Below, in pieces: positions 1 through 6,554 of a stretch of DNA of 6,554 bases. Source of the DNA: Porticoccaceae bacterium (GTDB lineage Bacteria > Pseudomonadota > Gammaproteobacteria > Pseudomonadales > Porticoccaceae). Both the position numbers and the translations under genes were made by a program. Position 1 is the stretch's first letter; every line of letters starts with the position of its first letter. The stretch spans positions 12,515 through 19,068 of the forward strand of contig DLXZ01000222.1 of assembly GCA_003448675.1 (NCBI GenBank), given 5' to 3'. The notes under the pieces are model-generated. The model was not told where the DNA came from, searched no databases, and worked only from the letters and a program-made list of their open reading frames with translations.

Positions 1-139
1 CACGCACACGGCGACATATTATTTATCTACACTTCTTTAAGCCCCACGCCCAATGAAACCCAGCATCAGCACGCTGACTGACAGGTTCAACAGCCCGTTC
101 AGCCAGCTGATTTTATGGCGAGCAAAAGATAGTCAGCGC
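1..139. other. Non-coding left edge, no supported gene
   Basis: I see no gene here that can be supported. The first 40 bases or so are noticeably A/T rich compared with the rest of the window, as is common between genes. A plus-strand frame is open from base 1 to a TGA at 79–81 and could be the last 26 residues of a gene entering from the left, but its composition (ATA, TTA, repeated His) does not look like the neighbouring genes. On the minus strand an ATG at 17–15 could begin a gene running off the left edge, but only five codons are visible and it lacks a good ribosome binding site. No clear terminator for the acyl-CoA dehydrogenase was found. Confidence 0.4.
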
Positions 140-1405
140 TTACGCAACCCCCTTAGGTTTCTGCTGCTTCATAAAACCAAACATATAACCGGCGATTCTG
201 CGCATTTGAATCTCATCGGCGCCCTCGGTAATGCGATAGCGGCGGTGGTGACGGTAGATATGCTCAAAGGGTTTGTGGCGGGAATAGCCCAGACCACCGT
301 GGGTTTGCATAGCCTGATCGGCGGCATCACAGCACAAGCGGTTGGCGGTGTAATTACACATTGATACCCGATCGGAGACGGAGAAAGCCCCGTAGGTGTC
401 CATTTGCCAGGCGGTTTGGCGAATCAGGGCACGGAGCATTTCGGCGCGGGTCTGTAATTCCACCAGCGGAAACTGCACCCCTTGATTGGTGGCCAGGGCC
501 TTGCCAAAGGGTTTGCGCTCCTTGGCATAGGCCACGGATTCATTGAGACAGAATTGCGCCGCGCCGAGGCTTGAAGCCGCCTGGCGAATACGGTTCTGGT
601 TAAAAAAGTGCTGCACCACCTGCAGCCCCTTGCCTTCGCCACCGAGGATGGCGCTTTCCGGCACGGCGACATTATTCAGCGACACGCGGCCATGGTCGGT
701 GGGCATATTGAAGGTCCAGAGCATTTCCTCAATGTTCAGGCCTTTGGCATCCATCGGCACCAGAAAAGCGGTAATGCCCTCGGCATCGCCAGCTTTACCG
801 CTGGTGCGGGCCAACACCAGGTCGTAGGGCGAGGTATGAATACCGGTATTCCAGGTCTTTTCGCCATTGATAAGCCACTGGTCACCCGAGCGCGCGGCGG
901 TGGTTTCCATATGGGTAGCATCGGAGCCATGATTGGGCTCGGTAATGCCCCAGGCAAAGCCCTTTTTGCGGGCCAGCATATCGTCGACCCACTCAGCTTT
1001 TTGCTCGTCGGTGCCGTAGATCAGCATCAATGAAGTACTGACGGTATTGCCGACAATGGAGTGTTCGTTCTGCAAATCATTGTGCAGACCCAGGCCCCGC
1101 GCCGCGAGATGATCGCGAATAATGGCCATCCCCAGATTGCTGCCATCCTGGCCGCCATACTCTCTGGGAAGGGAGTAGCGGAAAAAACCGGCTTCATCGG
1201 CCAAGCGCTTGGATTCTTCCAGCAGCGCTTCCCACGCCTCGTTGGGCAGACCGCCCCGCTCCCAGTCAGTGCGGGCGTCCTCCCGGCGGTGGTCGAAAAA
1301 GCGGATATTGTCGTCCTTATTCTCCAGGGGCTTGATGACCTTGTCGATAAAATCGTCCAGCTTGACCAGGTAGTCGGCGATGTCGGCGGGTATATCAAAA
1401 TTCAT
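140..1405 (-). CDS. Acyl-CoA dehydrogenase family protein
   Basis: This is a 421-residue FAD-dependent acyl-CoA dehydrogenase, which would oxidise an acyl-CoA to the trans-2-enoyl-CoA and pass electrons to electron-transfer flavoprotein in the cytoplasm. Seen in the sequence: an all-helical N-terminal domain (about 1–145), the middle beta domain with the flavin/substrate signature ITEPNHGSD (154–162), a helical C-terminal domain starting near 265 with RKPFGKAL (297–304), and THGGLGYS (368–375). RITEGADEIQ (391–400 region onward, Glu near 404) matches the place of the catalytic base in medium- and short-chain enzymes. The length suits a stand-alone enzyme, slightly longer than the usual 380–400. 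The ATG at 1405 follows a GAGGG Shine-Dalgarno 6 bases upstream. The His/Arg-rich HIYRHHRRYR just before the catalytic region resembles ACAD10/ACAD11-like members (inference). The substrate chain length cannot be told from sequence. It is transcribed divergently from the HpcH/HpaI aldolase. Confidence 0.93.
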   Translation of the reverse strand: MNFDIPADIADYLVKLDDFIDKVIKPLENKDDNIRFFDHRREDARTDWERGGLPNEAWEALLEESKRLADEAGFFRYSLPREYGGQDGSNLGMAIIRDHLAARGLGLHNDLQNEHSIVGNTVSTSLMLIYGTDEQKAEWVDDMLARKKGFAWGITEPNHGSDATHMETTAARSGDQWLINGEKTWNTGIHTSPYDLVLARTSGKAGDAEGITAFLVPMDAKGLNIEEMLWTFNMPTDHGRVSLNNVAVPESAILGGEGKGLQVVQHFFNQNRIRQAASSLGAAQFCLNESVAYAKERKPFGKALATNQGVQFPLVELQTRAEMLRALIRQTAWQMDTYGAFSVSDRVSMCNYTANRLCCDAADQAMQTHGGLGYSRHKPFEHIYRHHRRYRITEGADEIQMRRIAGYMFGFMKQQKPKGVA

Positions 1406-1453
1406 AGCGAACCCTCTATTTTGTCCGTGGCGCTTTCCGCGCGTTTATTTTCG

Positions 1454-1482
1454 TTGATAATAATTTGGCCCCGCAGTATAGG
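1454..1482 (+). promoter_or_regulatory. Candidate sigma70 promoter for the HpcH/HpaI aldolase
   Basis: TTGATA at 1454–1459 matches the -35 consensus at five of six positions. A 17-base spacer follows, then TATAGG at 1477–1482, which matches the -10 consensus at four of six. Transcription would begin near 1489 and leave a leader of about 74 bases before the GTG start. A perfect TTGACA also lies at 1515–1520, but no good -10 follows at the right distance and the start codon would be very close. Motif reading only. Confidence 0.4.
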
Positions 1483-1562
1483 ATCATTACCGTCGCGATG
1501 CGCCTTGTTGCCCTTTGACAGCTGGGTTACTTTGTGACTTCAACAATAAGCGGGGTATTGGT

Positions 1563-2306
1563 GTGAGCAGCCTGCGGGAAAAACTACTCAAGGGCGAACG
1601 TCTGCTCGGCACGATTGTTTCGGTGGCCTCACCCACGGTTTGTGAGTTGCTGTCCCACGCCGGTTTTGACTGGCTGTTTATCGACGCCGAGCACGGACCA
1701 TTGGATGTCGCCGCAATTCAGGATTTGATCCGGGCCGCCGGCACCACCCCCTGCCTGGTCCGGGTGCCGACACTGGATGAAGTCGCCATCAAGCGGGTGC
1801 TGGACGCTGGCGCCGAGGGCATTATCGTGCCCCTGATCAACCACGCTGACGAAGCAAAACAAGCGGTGGCCTACGCCAAATATCCGCCCACAGGACAGCG
1901 GGGTGTGGGCATCGCCCGGGCCCAGGGCTACGGTTTTGAGCTGGACGATTATCTGGCACGGGCCAACGAAGAAATCACCGTGGTGGTTCAGGCCGAGCAT
2001 GTTAAAGCCGTGGCAAATATCGAGGCCATTGCTACCACCCCCGGCGTCGATGCGGTGTTTGTCGGCCCCTACGATTTATCCGCCAGTCTCGACACAATGG
2101 GACACGTGACGGACAAAGCGGTGGTGCGGGCCATCGACCACATCACCCGCGCCTGCCAGGCCGCCAATACACGGCTCGGGGTATTCGGGGCTTCTGCCGA
2201 GGCGGTTAGGCCCTACATGGATCAAGGCTTTACTTTGATCGCCGCTGGCACCGACACCCTGTTGCTGGGGCGCGGCGCCAGGGAACTGCTGGAAAAGATG
2301 CGCTAG
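1563..2306 (+). CDS. HpcH/HpaI family aldolase (metal-dependent pyruvate aldolase)
   Basis: This is a 247-residue TIM-barrel class II aldolase of the HpcH/HpaI family (relatives: 4-hydroxy-2-oxoheptanedioate aldolase HpaI, 2-keto-3-deoxy-L-rhamnonate aldolase, 2-dehydro-3-deoxyglucarate aldolase). These cleave 2-keto-4-hydroxy acids into pyruvate plus an aldehyde. Visible family residues, numbered from the GTG: FIDAEHGP (39–46) with the catalytic His44, Arg67 in LVRVP, Glu145 in VVQAEH and Asp171 in VGPYDLS; the last two match the divalent-metal ligands of HpaI. The length is typical. I chose the GTG at 1563 because a Shine-Dalgarno-like TAAGCGGGG ends 7 bases upstream and the protein then begins as its relatives do; an in-frame TTG at 1515 would add 16 unconserved residues. 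The gene stands alone, divergent from the acyl-CoA dehydrogenase and convergent with fba. The true substrate is unknown, so a specific name such as hpaI or garL would be a guess. Confidence 0.9.
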   Translation: MSSLREKLLKGERLLGTIVSVASPTVCELLSHAGFDWLFIDAEHGPLDVAAIQDLIRAAGTTPCLVRVPTLDEVAIKRVLDAGAEGIIVPLINHADEAKQAVAYAKYPPTGQRGVGIARAQGYGFELDDYLARANEEITVVVQAEHVKAVANIEAIATTPGVDAVFVGPYDLSASLDTMGHVTDKAVVRAIDHITRACQAANTRLGVFGASAEAVRPYMDQGFTLIAAGTDTLLLGRGARELLEKMR

Positions 2307-2326
2307 CCTGACTTAGCGGACATTTT
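2295..2326. terminator. Candidate bidirectional terminator hairpin over two stop codons
   Basis: CGCTA (2301–2305) and TAGCG (2314–2318) form a five-pair stem with an 8-base loop. After a 2-base bulge (2319–2320), six more pairs including one G-U are possible between 2295–2300 and 2321–2326. On the plus strand the right arm ends in ATTTT, and on the minus strand the left arm reads as CTTTT, so each direction has a short T run as in an intrinsic terminator. It covers the stop codons of the convergent HpcH/HpaI aldolase and fba genes, which are 6 bases apart. The stem is short and only half G/C, so this is tentative. Confidence 0.35.
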
Positions 2327-3377
2327 GCTCCAATTCGCCGGCTTCGTAGCGAATATGCATGCGCTCCAGGCTTTGCGCCTGAATTTTACTGGCCTGCCCG
2401 GCAGTGCCGAAGGCTTCGTAACGGGCCAGGCAGATGTCACGCATAGCTTCTGTGGCTTTGGTCAGATATTTTCGCGGATCGAATTCGCTGGCGTTCTGGG
2501 CCATAAAGCGGCGGATGGCACCGGTGGAAGCCAGACGCAGATCCGTATCGATATTGACCTTGCGTACCCCGTGCTTGATGCCTTCGACGATTTCTTCCAC
2601 TGGCACACCGTAGGTTTCGGGAATTTCACCGCCGAATTCATTGATCACCGCCAGCCAGTCCTGGGGCACGGAAGATGAACCGTGCATCACCAGATGGGTG
2701 TTGGGGATGCGGGCGTTGATAGCTTTGATGCGATCGATGGCGAGAATATCCCCGGTGGGTGGACGGGTGAATTTGTAGGCCCCATGGGAGGTGCCGATGG
2801 CGATAGCCAGGGCGTCAACGCCGGTTTTGCTGACAAAATCGGCCGCTTCATCAGGATCGGTAAGCAGCTGGTCATGACTGAGAACGCCCGCTGCGCCGAC
2901 ACCGTCCTCCTCGCCCGCCTCGCCGGTTTCCAGGGAACCCAGACAACCCAGCTCACCCTCCACCGAGACCCCACAGGCATGCGCCATATCCACTACCCGG
3001 CGGGTGACATCAACATTGTATTCATAGGATGCGGGCGTCTTGCCATCTTCTTCGAGAGAGCCATCCATCATCACAGAGGAAAACCCTAACTGAATCGAAC
3101 GCTGACAGACCGCTGGGCTGGTACCGTGGTCCTGGTGCATGACCACCGGGATATGCGGGAACTCCTCAATGGCGGCGAGAATAAGGTGGCGCAGGAAAGG
3201 CGCGCCAGCATATTTGCGCGCCCCGGCCGACGCCTGAACGATCACGGGCGAGTCGGTAGCATCGGCCGCCTCCATAATCGCTCGCATCTGCTCCAGGTTA
3301 TTGACGTTGAACGCCGGCACGCCGTAGCTGTGTTCCGCCGCATGATCCAGAAGCTGTCTCATACTGATCAGTGCCAT
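2313..3377 (-). CDS. fba: Class II fructose-1,6-bisphosphate aldolase (Calvin-cycle subtype)
   Basis: This cytoplasmic zinc enzyme interconverts fructose 1,6-bisphosphate with dihydroxyacetone phosphate and glyceraldehyde 3-phosphate in glycolysis and gluconeogenesis. The 354-residue protein begins [15 protein letters not shown] and continues with VPAFNVNN (20–27), [10 protein letters not shown] (79–88; catalytic Asp83, zinc ligand His84), GELG (141–144), the GEEDGVG segment (155–161), [10 protein letters not shown] (194–203; zinc ligand His198), MHGSSSVP (231–238; zinc ligand His232) and VRKVNIDTD (271–279; phosphate site). This pattern and length are those of the class IIA subtype also called CbbA/Fda in Proteobacteria, not the E. 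coli FbaA form. The ATG at 3377 is preferred: AAGGGAG lies about 10 bases upstream, and the protein family starts here; an upstream in-frame GTG at 3401 would add eight unlike residues. It is the last gene of the tkt–epd–pgk–fba cluster. No Rubisco or phosphoribulokinase is visible, so the 'Calvin' subtype name does not imply carbon fixation. Confidence 0.97.
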   Translation of the reverse strand: MALISMRQLLDHAAEHSYGVPAFNVNNLEQMRAIMEAADATDSPVIVQASAGARKYAGAPFLRHLILAAIEEFPHIPVVMHQDHGTSPAVCQRSIQLGFSSVMMDGSLEEDGKTPASYEYNVDVTRRVVDMAHACGVSVEGELGCLGSLETGEAGEEDGVGAAGVLSHDQLLTDPDEAADFVSKTGVDALAIAIGTSHGAYKFTRPPTGDILAIDRIKAINARIPNTHLVMHGSSSVPQDWLAVINEFGGEIPETYGVPVEEIVEGIKHGVRKVNIDTDLRLASTGAIRRFMAQNASEFDPRKYLTKATEAMRDICLARYEAFGTAGQASKIQAQSLERMHIRYEAGELEQNVR

Positions 3378-3491
3378 GGTGAAGTATCTCCCTTGTCGCA
3401 CCCGCCAGGGTGTAATAATTCAATATCAGTTACGGGTTTGTACTGCTATCCCGGCTTGAGTCCGGCGCGCAGTCGCCGGAATTAACCACGC
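3378..3491 (-). other. pgk–fba intergenic region with GC-rich hairpin
   Basis: The 114 bases between pgk and fba hold a perfect seven-pair stem, TCCGGCG (3461–3467) with CGCCGGA (3474–3480), around a 6-base loop. It lies 11 bases past the pgk stop codon on the transcribed strand. No T run follows, so it is not a standard intrinsic terminator; it may protect the 3' end of the upstream message or mark a processing or partial-termination site. An A/T-rich stretch (about 3411–3440) follows, where an internal fba promoter could sit, but I could not find a convincing -35/-10 pair. The fba Shine-Dalgarno lies at the fba-proximal end. Confidence 0.45.
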
Positions 3492-4655
3492 CTACGACAC
3501 CGCCCGCTCTTCCAGCATCGCCACCGCTGGCAGGGTCTTGCCTTCAACGTATTCAAGAAACGCGCCACCGCCGGTGGAAATATAGGAAATACCGTTGGCC
3601 ACCCGGTACTTGTCCACCGCCGCCAGCGTATCGCCGCCACCGGCTATGGAAAAGCCCCGGTTTTCCGCTATGGCCTCGGCTACCACCCGGGTGCCCTCGC
3701 CAAACTGATCAAACTCAAACACACCCACCGGCCCATTCCAGATAATAGTGCCGGCATTTTTCAATATTGAGGCAAGTTCCGCCGCTGTTTTCGGGCCGAT
3801 GTCGAGAATCATATCGCCTTCGGCCACGTCTTCAACCGCTTTGACGGTCGCCGGAGCCGATTCGCCAAACTCCGGGGCGGTGACCACGTCAATGGGCAGC
3901 GGGATATGACACCGCGCCGCCAGTCGGGCGGCCACCTCGGCCAAATCATGCTCACACAGGGACTTGCCCACGGGCTTGCCCGCCGCCGCCAGAAAGGTAT
4001 TGGCGATACCGCCGCCGACGATCAACTGATCCACCTTATCCGCGAGGGTTTCCAGCACGGTAAGTTTAGTGGAGACCTTGGAGCCGCCGACAATGGCGAC
4101 CAGCGGCCGCGCCGGTTCCGCCAGAGCCCGGCCCAGCGCTTCCAGTTCTCCGGCCAGCAGGGGGCCGGCGCAGGCCACCGGCGCGAAGCGAGCCACACCA
4201 TGGGTCGAGGCCTGGGCCCGGTGGGCGGTGCCGAAGGCGTCCATAACAAAAATATCGCACAGTGCTGCATAGGCTTTGGCCAGGGCTTCGTCGTCTTTTT
4301 TCTCACCGGGGTTGAAGCGGACGTTTTCCAGCAGGGCCACCTGACCGGCCGCCAGATCCACACCATCGCGCCAGTTTTCAATCAGGGTAACGGGCTCACC
4401 CAGCAAATCGCCTAGATGCCTGGCAACAGGAGCGAGGCTGAATTCGACCTCAAACTTGCCTTCGGTGGGGCGACCCAGGTGGGACATAAGCAGAACTTTC
4501 GCGCCCGCCTCCCGAGCCTTTCTGATCGTGGGCAGGGCCGCCTGAATGCGCGCATCGGAGCTGACCACGCCGTTCTTGATCGGCACATTCAAATCCTCGC
4601 GGATCAACACCCGCTTGCCCGCCAGCTCCAGGTTTTCCATTAACAAGACCGACAT
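3492..4655 (-). CDS. pgk: Phosphoglycerate kinase
   Basis: This cytoplasmic enzyme transfers phosphate between 1,3-bisphosphoglycerate and ADP to make 3-phosphoglycerate and ATP, reversibly. The protein is 387 residues, the same length as E. coli Pgk. The N-terminal substrate domain shows IREDLNVP (18–25; Arg19, Asp21, Asn23), SHLGRP (58–63), [11 protein letters not shown] (110–120) and [12 protein letters not shown] (139–150). The C-terminal nucleotide domain shows GGSKVSTK (190–197), [10 protein letters not shown] (212–221), WNGPVGVFE (306–314), GGGDT (339–343) and TGGGAF (361–366). The ATG at 4655 is chosen because GGGGAGG lies 4 bases upstream and the MSV...L.LAGKRV start mirrors E. coli. 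The open frame continues 27 codons further upstream into epd, but those residues do not belong to the family. It sits 16 bases after the epd stop and 114 bases before fba. No key residue is missing. Confidence 0.98.
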   Translation of the reverse strand: MSVLLMENLELAGKRVLIREDLNVPIKNGVVSSDARIQAALPTIRKAREAGAKVLLMSHLGRPTEGKFEVEFSLAPVARHLGDLLGEPVTLIENWRDGVDLAAGQVALLENVRFNPGEKKDDEALAKAYAALCDIFVMDAFGTAHRAQASTHGVARFAPVACAGPLLAGELEALGRALAEPARPLVAIVGGSKVSTKLTVLETLADKVDQLIVGGGIANTFLAAAGKPVGKSLCEHDLAEVAARLAARCHIPLPIDVVTAPEFGESAPATVKAVEDVAEGDMILDIGPKTAAELASILKNAGTIIWNGPVGVFEFDQFGEGTRVVAEAIAENRGFSIAGGGDTLAAVDKYRVANGISYISTGGGAFLEYVEGKTLPAVAMLEERAVS

Positions 4656-4671
4656 TGCTCCTCCCCGGTAA

Positions 4672-5700
4672 TTACAGTTGCCGCCAATAGCCCAATATGT
4701 CCAACATGCGATTGGCATAGCCCCATTCGTTATCAAACCACAACAGCACCTTCACCAGGCGCTTGCCGCCGACGCGAGTCTGGCTGGCATCGACAATGGC
4801 CGAGCGGGGGTCGTGATTAAAGTCACAGGAAGCCAGGGGCTCCTCGGTATAACCTAATATACCCGGAAACTCGCGCCCGGCCGCCGTCCGCAATAGTTCG
4901 TTGACCTCCGCCCGGGAGGTATCCCGCCGCATCTGCACTGACAGATCGATGGCCGATACGTTCTGGGTCGGCACCCGCATGGCCTGGGCCTCGAAACGGC
5001 CGGCCAGCTCCGGCAGTACCCGGTCTATGCCCCGGGCCAGCCGGGTTTCCACGGGAATGATCGACTGGAACGCGGCGCGGGTCTTGCGCAGGTCGGTATT
5101 GTGGTAAGAGTCCAGCACCGGTTGATCGCTCATGGCCGAGTGAATGGTGGTAATCACCCCCGCCTCGACACCCAGGGCCTCATGCAAGACCCGGATCACC
5201 GGCACTACACAGTTGGTGGTGCAGGAGGCCGCGGAGATGATGCGATGCTCGGGCCGCAATAAGTCATGGTTGGCGCCAAAGACAATGGTGGCGTCGACAT
5301 CCGCTTCCGCGGGCTGGGAGAACAGCACCGAGCCGGCACCAGCCCGCAAGTGAGCCTCCGCCTCTCGGCGCGAACTGATGGCGCCACTGCATTCCAGCAC
5401 CACATCCACGCCCAGACCGGCCCAGGGCAACTGCGTCAGACCTTCGTGGTGAGTAACTGGAATCGTCTGGCCATCAATGGTCAGGGCCTGGACAGCCGTT
5501 TCCACCCGCCCCGGAAAACGACCATGGGTGGAATCATAACGGCACAGGTAGGCAATGGTGTCCAGATCGGCCAGCTCGTTGATGGCAACGACTTCAAACT
5601 GTTCCTGAAGTCCGCGCTCCCAGAGGGCTCTCAGTACGCTGCGCCCAATGCGGCCGAAACCATTGATAGCAAGACGTGTTGGCCCGGCGCGTTCGGCCAT
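4672..5700 (-). CDS. epd: D-erythrose-4-phosphate dehydrogenase
   Basis: This NAD-dependent enzyme oxidises D-erythrose 4-phosphate to 4-phosphoerythronate, the first step of the DXP-dependent route to pyridoxal 5'-phosphate. The 342-residue protein has the Rossmann motif INGFGRIGR (12–20), the catalytic CTTNC segment (Cys160) and the active-site His187. Features that separate it from glyceraldehyde-3-phosphate dehydrogenase are INELAD (40–45), YDSTHGRF (55–62), [17 protein letters not shown] (184–200, in place of the GAPDH TVHA...T.KTVDGPS pattern), [19 protein letters not shown] and NVSAIDLSV; all follow E. coli Epd. [12 protein letters not shown] near the C-terminus is shared by both families. 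The ATG at 5700 shares its A with the tkt stop (TAATG), and no good Shine-Dalgarno lies close upstream, which suggests translational coupling. The residue two before the conserved Ala-Ser-Cys is Ala (SAASC) where E. coli Epd has Asn (SNASC). Transketolase next door supplies erythrose 4-phosphate. GAPDH activity cannot be wholly excluded. Confidence 0.95.
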   Translation of the reverse strand: MAERAGPTRLAINGFGRIGRSVLRALWERGLQEQFEVVAINELADLDTIAYLCRYDSTHGRFPGRVETAVQALTIDGQTIPVTHHEGLTQLPWAGLGVDVVLECSGAISSRREAEAHLRAGAGSVLFSQPAEADVDATIVFGANHDLLRPEHRIISAASCTTNCVVPVIRVLHEALGVEAGVITTIHSAMSDQPVLDSYHNTDLRKTRAAFQSIIPVETRLARGIDRVLPELAGRFEAQAMRVPTQNVSAIDLSVQMRRDTSRAEVNELLRTAAGREFPGILGYTEEPLASCDFNHDPRSAIVDASQTRVGGKRLVKVLLWFDNEWGYANRMLDILGYWRQL

Positions 5701-6554
5701 TAATCGAGTAGCGCCCTGGCGGTGGCGAGCACATTGTCGACACTAAAACCGAAATGGGTCATCAATTCCGGGCCCGGCGCCGAAGCACCGAAGCTGCTCA
5801 TACCGATGACCTTGCCGTCCAGTCCGACGTACTTGTACCAGTAATCTCCATGCAGAGCCTCAATGGCCAGCCGCCTGCGCGCATTTGGTGGCAGCACCGC
5901 TTCCCGGTAGGCCGCATCCTGGGCATCAAACACTTCCGCACAGGGCATGGACACCACCCGCGCTCGACGCCCTTCGTCATTCAATGTCGTCGCCGCCGCC
6001 ATCGCCAGCTGCACCTCGGAACCGGTGGCAATCAGAATAAGCTCCGGCTCGCCCTCGCAGTCGGCCAGCACATAGGCTCCGCGCTCGATAGCCGCCACCT
6101 GGGCGTCATCTCGCGCCTGATGGGGCAAACCCTGGCGGGTGAATATCAGCGCCGAGGGCCCATCGCGACGCTCGATCGCGGCTTTCCAGCACACGGCTGA
6201 CTCAACGGTGTCGCAGGGTCGCCAGGTATGCATATTGGGGGTGCTGCGCAGGCTGGTGAGTTGCTCCACTGGCTGGTGCGTGGGGCCATCCTCACCCAGA
6301 CCGATGGAATCATGGGTAAAAACAAAAATGCTTTGCTGCTTCATCAACGCCGCCATGCGCACAGCGTTGCGGCAGTATTCCATAAACACCAGGAAGGTGG
6401 CGCCGTAATTAATAAAGCCACCATGCAGGGCAATACCGTTCATGATCGCCGCCATGCCAAATTCGCGAACGCCGTAATAAAGATAGTTACCGCCGGCCGC
6501 GTTCGCCGCCACCCCCTTGCTGCCGCGCCAGATGGTGTTGTTGGAGCCGGCCAG
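5700..6554 (-). CDS. tkt: Transketolase, C-terminal part (5' end beyond window)
   Basis: Transketolase is a thiamine-diphosphate enzyme that moves two-carbon ketol units between sugar phosphates in the non-oxidative pentose phosphate pathway. Only the last 284 residues are present, out of the roughly 660 usual for the family; the reading frame is open to the right edge, beginning [15 protein letters not shown], so the in-frame GTG at 6512 is not the start. The visible part covers most of the pyrimidine-binding domain, with GVREFGM (its Glu is the cofactor-activating residue, E. coli Glu411), the conserved [20 protein letters not shown] stretch, WRPCD and an Arg in IFTRQ that matches a phosphate-binding residue. 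It also covers the C-terminal domain with [17 protein letters not shown] and [11 protein letters not shown]. It ends in TAA, overlapping the epd ATG by one base, and heads the cluster as far as seen. The N-terminal diphosphate-binding domain is out of view. Whether the chromosome has a second transketolase cannot be told. Confidence 0.97.
   Translation of the reverse strand: MAGSNNTIWRGSKGVAANAAGGNYLYYGVREFGMAAIMNGIALHGGFINYGATFLVFMEYCRNAVRMAALMKQQSIFVFTHDSIGLGEDGPTHQPVEQLTSLRSTPNMHTWRPCDTVESAVCWKAAIERRDGPSALIFTRQGLPHQARDDAQVAAIERGAYVLADCEGEPELILIATGSEVQLAMAAATTLNDEGRRARVVSMPCAEVFDAQDAAYREAVLPPNARRRLAIEALHGDYWYKYVGLDGKVIGMSSFGASAPGPELMTHFGFSVDNVLATARALLD

Noticed and set aside
41..120. Short hydrophobic minus-strand frame ending at about 38, resembling a membrane segment
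   Set aside because: It is under 30 codons, has an in-frame stop just upstream, and has no usable start codon or ribosome binding site.
72..138. Inverted repeat, CGCTGACT at 72–79 and AGTCAGCG at 131–138
   Set aside because: An 8-base match across a 51-base loop can easily arise by chance in this length, and no T run follows to support a terminator.
1515..1520. Perfect TTGACA hexamer as a -35 element or TTG start for the HpcH/HpaI aldolase
   Set aside because: No good -10 hexamer lies at 16–19 bases, and a start here would add 16 residues unlike the family; the GTG at 1563 has a better ribosome binding site.
1061..1537. Plus-strand open frame opposite the start of the acyl-CoA dehydrogenase (158 codons)
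   Set aside because: It is a shadow of the real gene, with no recognisable domain and no supporting ribosome binding site.
3906..4415. Long plus-strand open frame antisense to pgk (169 codons)
   Set aside because: It lies wholly opposite a clear pgk gene, matches no family I know, and such frames are common opposite G/C-rich genes.
4656..4736. In-frame 27-codon upstream extension of pgk overlapping epd
   Set aside because: The extra residues are not part of the Pgk family, and a strong Shine-Dalgarno lies just before the ATG at 4655.
5754..6200. Plus-strand open frame opposite transketolase (148 codons)
   Set aside because: The opposite strand encodes well-conserved transketolase, and this frame shows no family motifs.
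1..6554. Search for mobile elements, CRISPR repeats, tRNA or rRNA genes, defence or secretion systems
   Set aside because: Almost every base is accounted for by six metabolic genes; no repeats, RNA gene signatures or atypical genes were seen.

Overview
This window is a stretch of ordinary bacterial chromosome carrying central-carbon metabolism genes, most likely from a gammaproteobacterium. The evidence is the gene order tkt–epd–pgk–fba (the same order as the Pseudomonas-type cluster, related to the epd–pgk–fbaA arrangement of enterics). The Epd and Pgk proteins resemble the E. coli ones along their whole length, and the aldolase is of the Calvin-cycle-type class IIA subtype common in Proteobacteria. 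The genes look moderately G+C rich with G/C-favouring third positions (not counted). I cannot fix the genus from sequence alone.

Layout. Bases 1–139 hold no gene I can support. A complete acyl-CoA dehydrogenase lies on the minus strand (140–1405). About 157 bases separate it from a divergent HpcH/HpaI-family aldolase on the plus strand (1563–2306), and this gap holds a plausible sigma70 promoter for the aldolase. The aldolase ends only 6 bases from the end of fba, tail to tail, and a small hairpin over the two stop codons may terminate transcription in both directions. From 2313 to the right edge everything is on the minus strand and reads, in transcription order, tkt (3' part only, running off the right edge), epd, pgk, fba.

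How the genes work together. Transketolase makes and uses erythrose 4-phosphate and glyceraldehyde 3-phosphate. Epd oxidises erythrose 4-phosphate to 4-phosphoerythronate, the entry to DXP-dependent pyridoxal phosphate synthesis. Pgk and class II fructose-bisphosphate aldolase carry the lower and middle steps of glycolysis and gluconeogenesis. tkt and epd share one base (TAATG), epd and pgk are 16 bases apart, and pgk and fba are 114 bases apart with a GC-rich hairpin between them, so this is very probably one operon with a possible processing or attenuation point before fba. The acyl-CoA dehydrogenase and the HpcH/HpaI aldolase are catabolic-type enzymes of unassigned substrate and are not obviously linked to the sugar-phosphate cluster.

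I found no mobile element, CRISPR array, RNA gene or evidence of an undescribed system. The points worth a second look are small: the stop-codon hairpin, the coupled tkt/epd junction without a close Shine-Dalgarno, the pgk–fba hairpin, and the unassigned substrates of the two catabolic enzymes.
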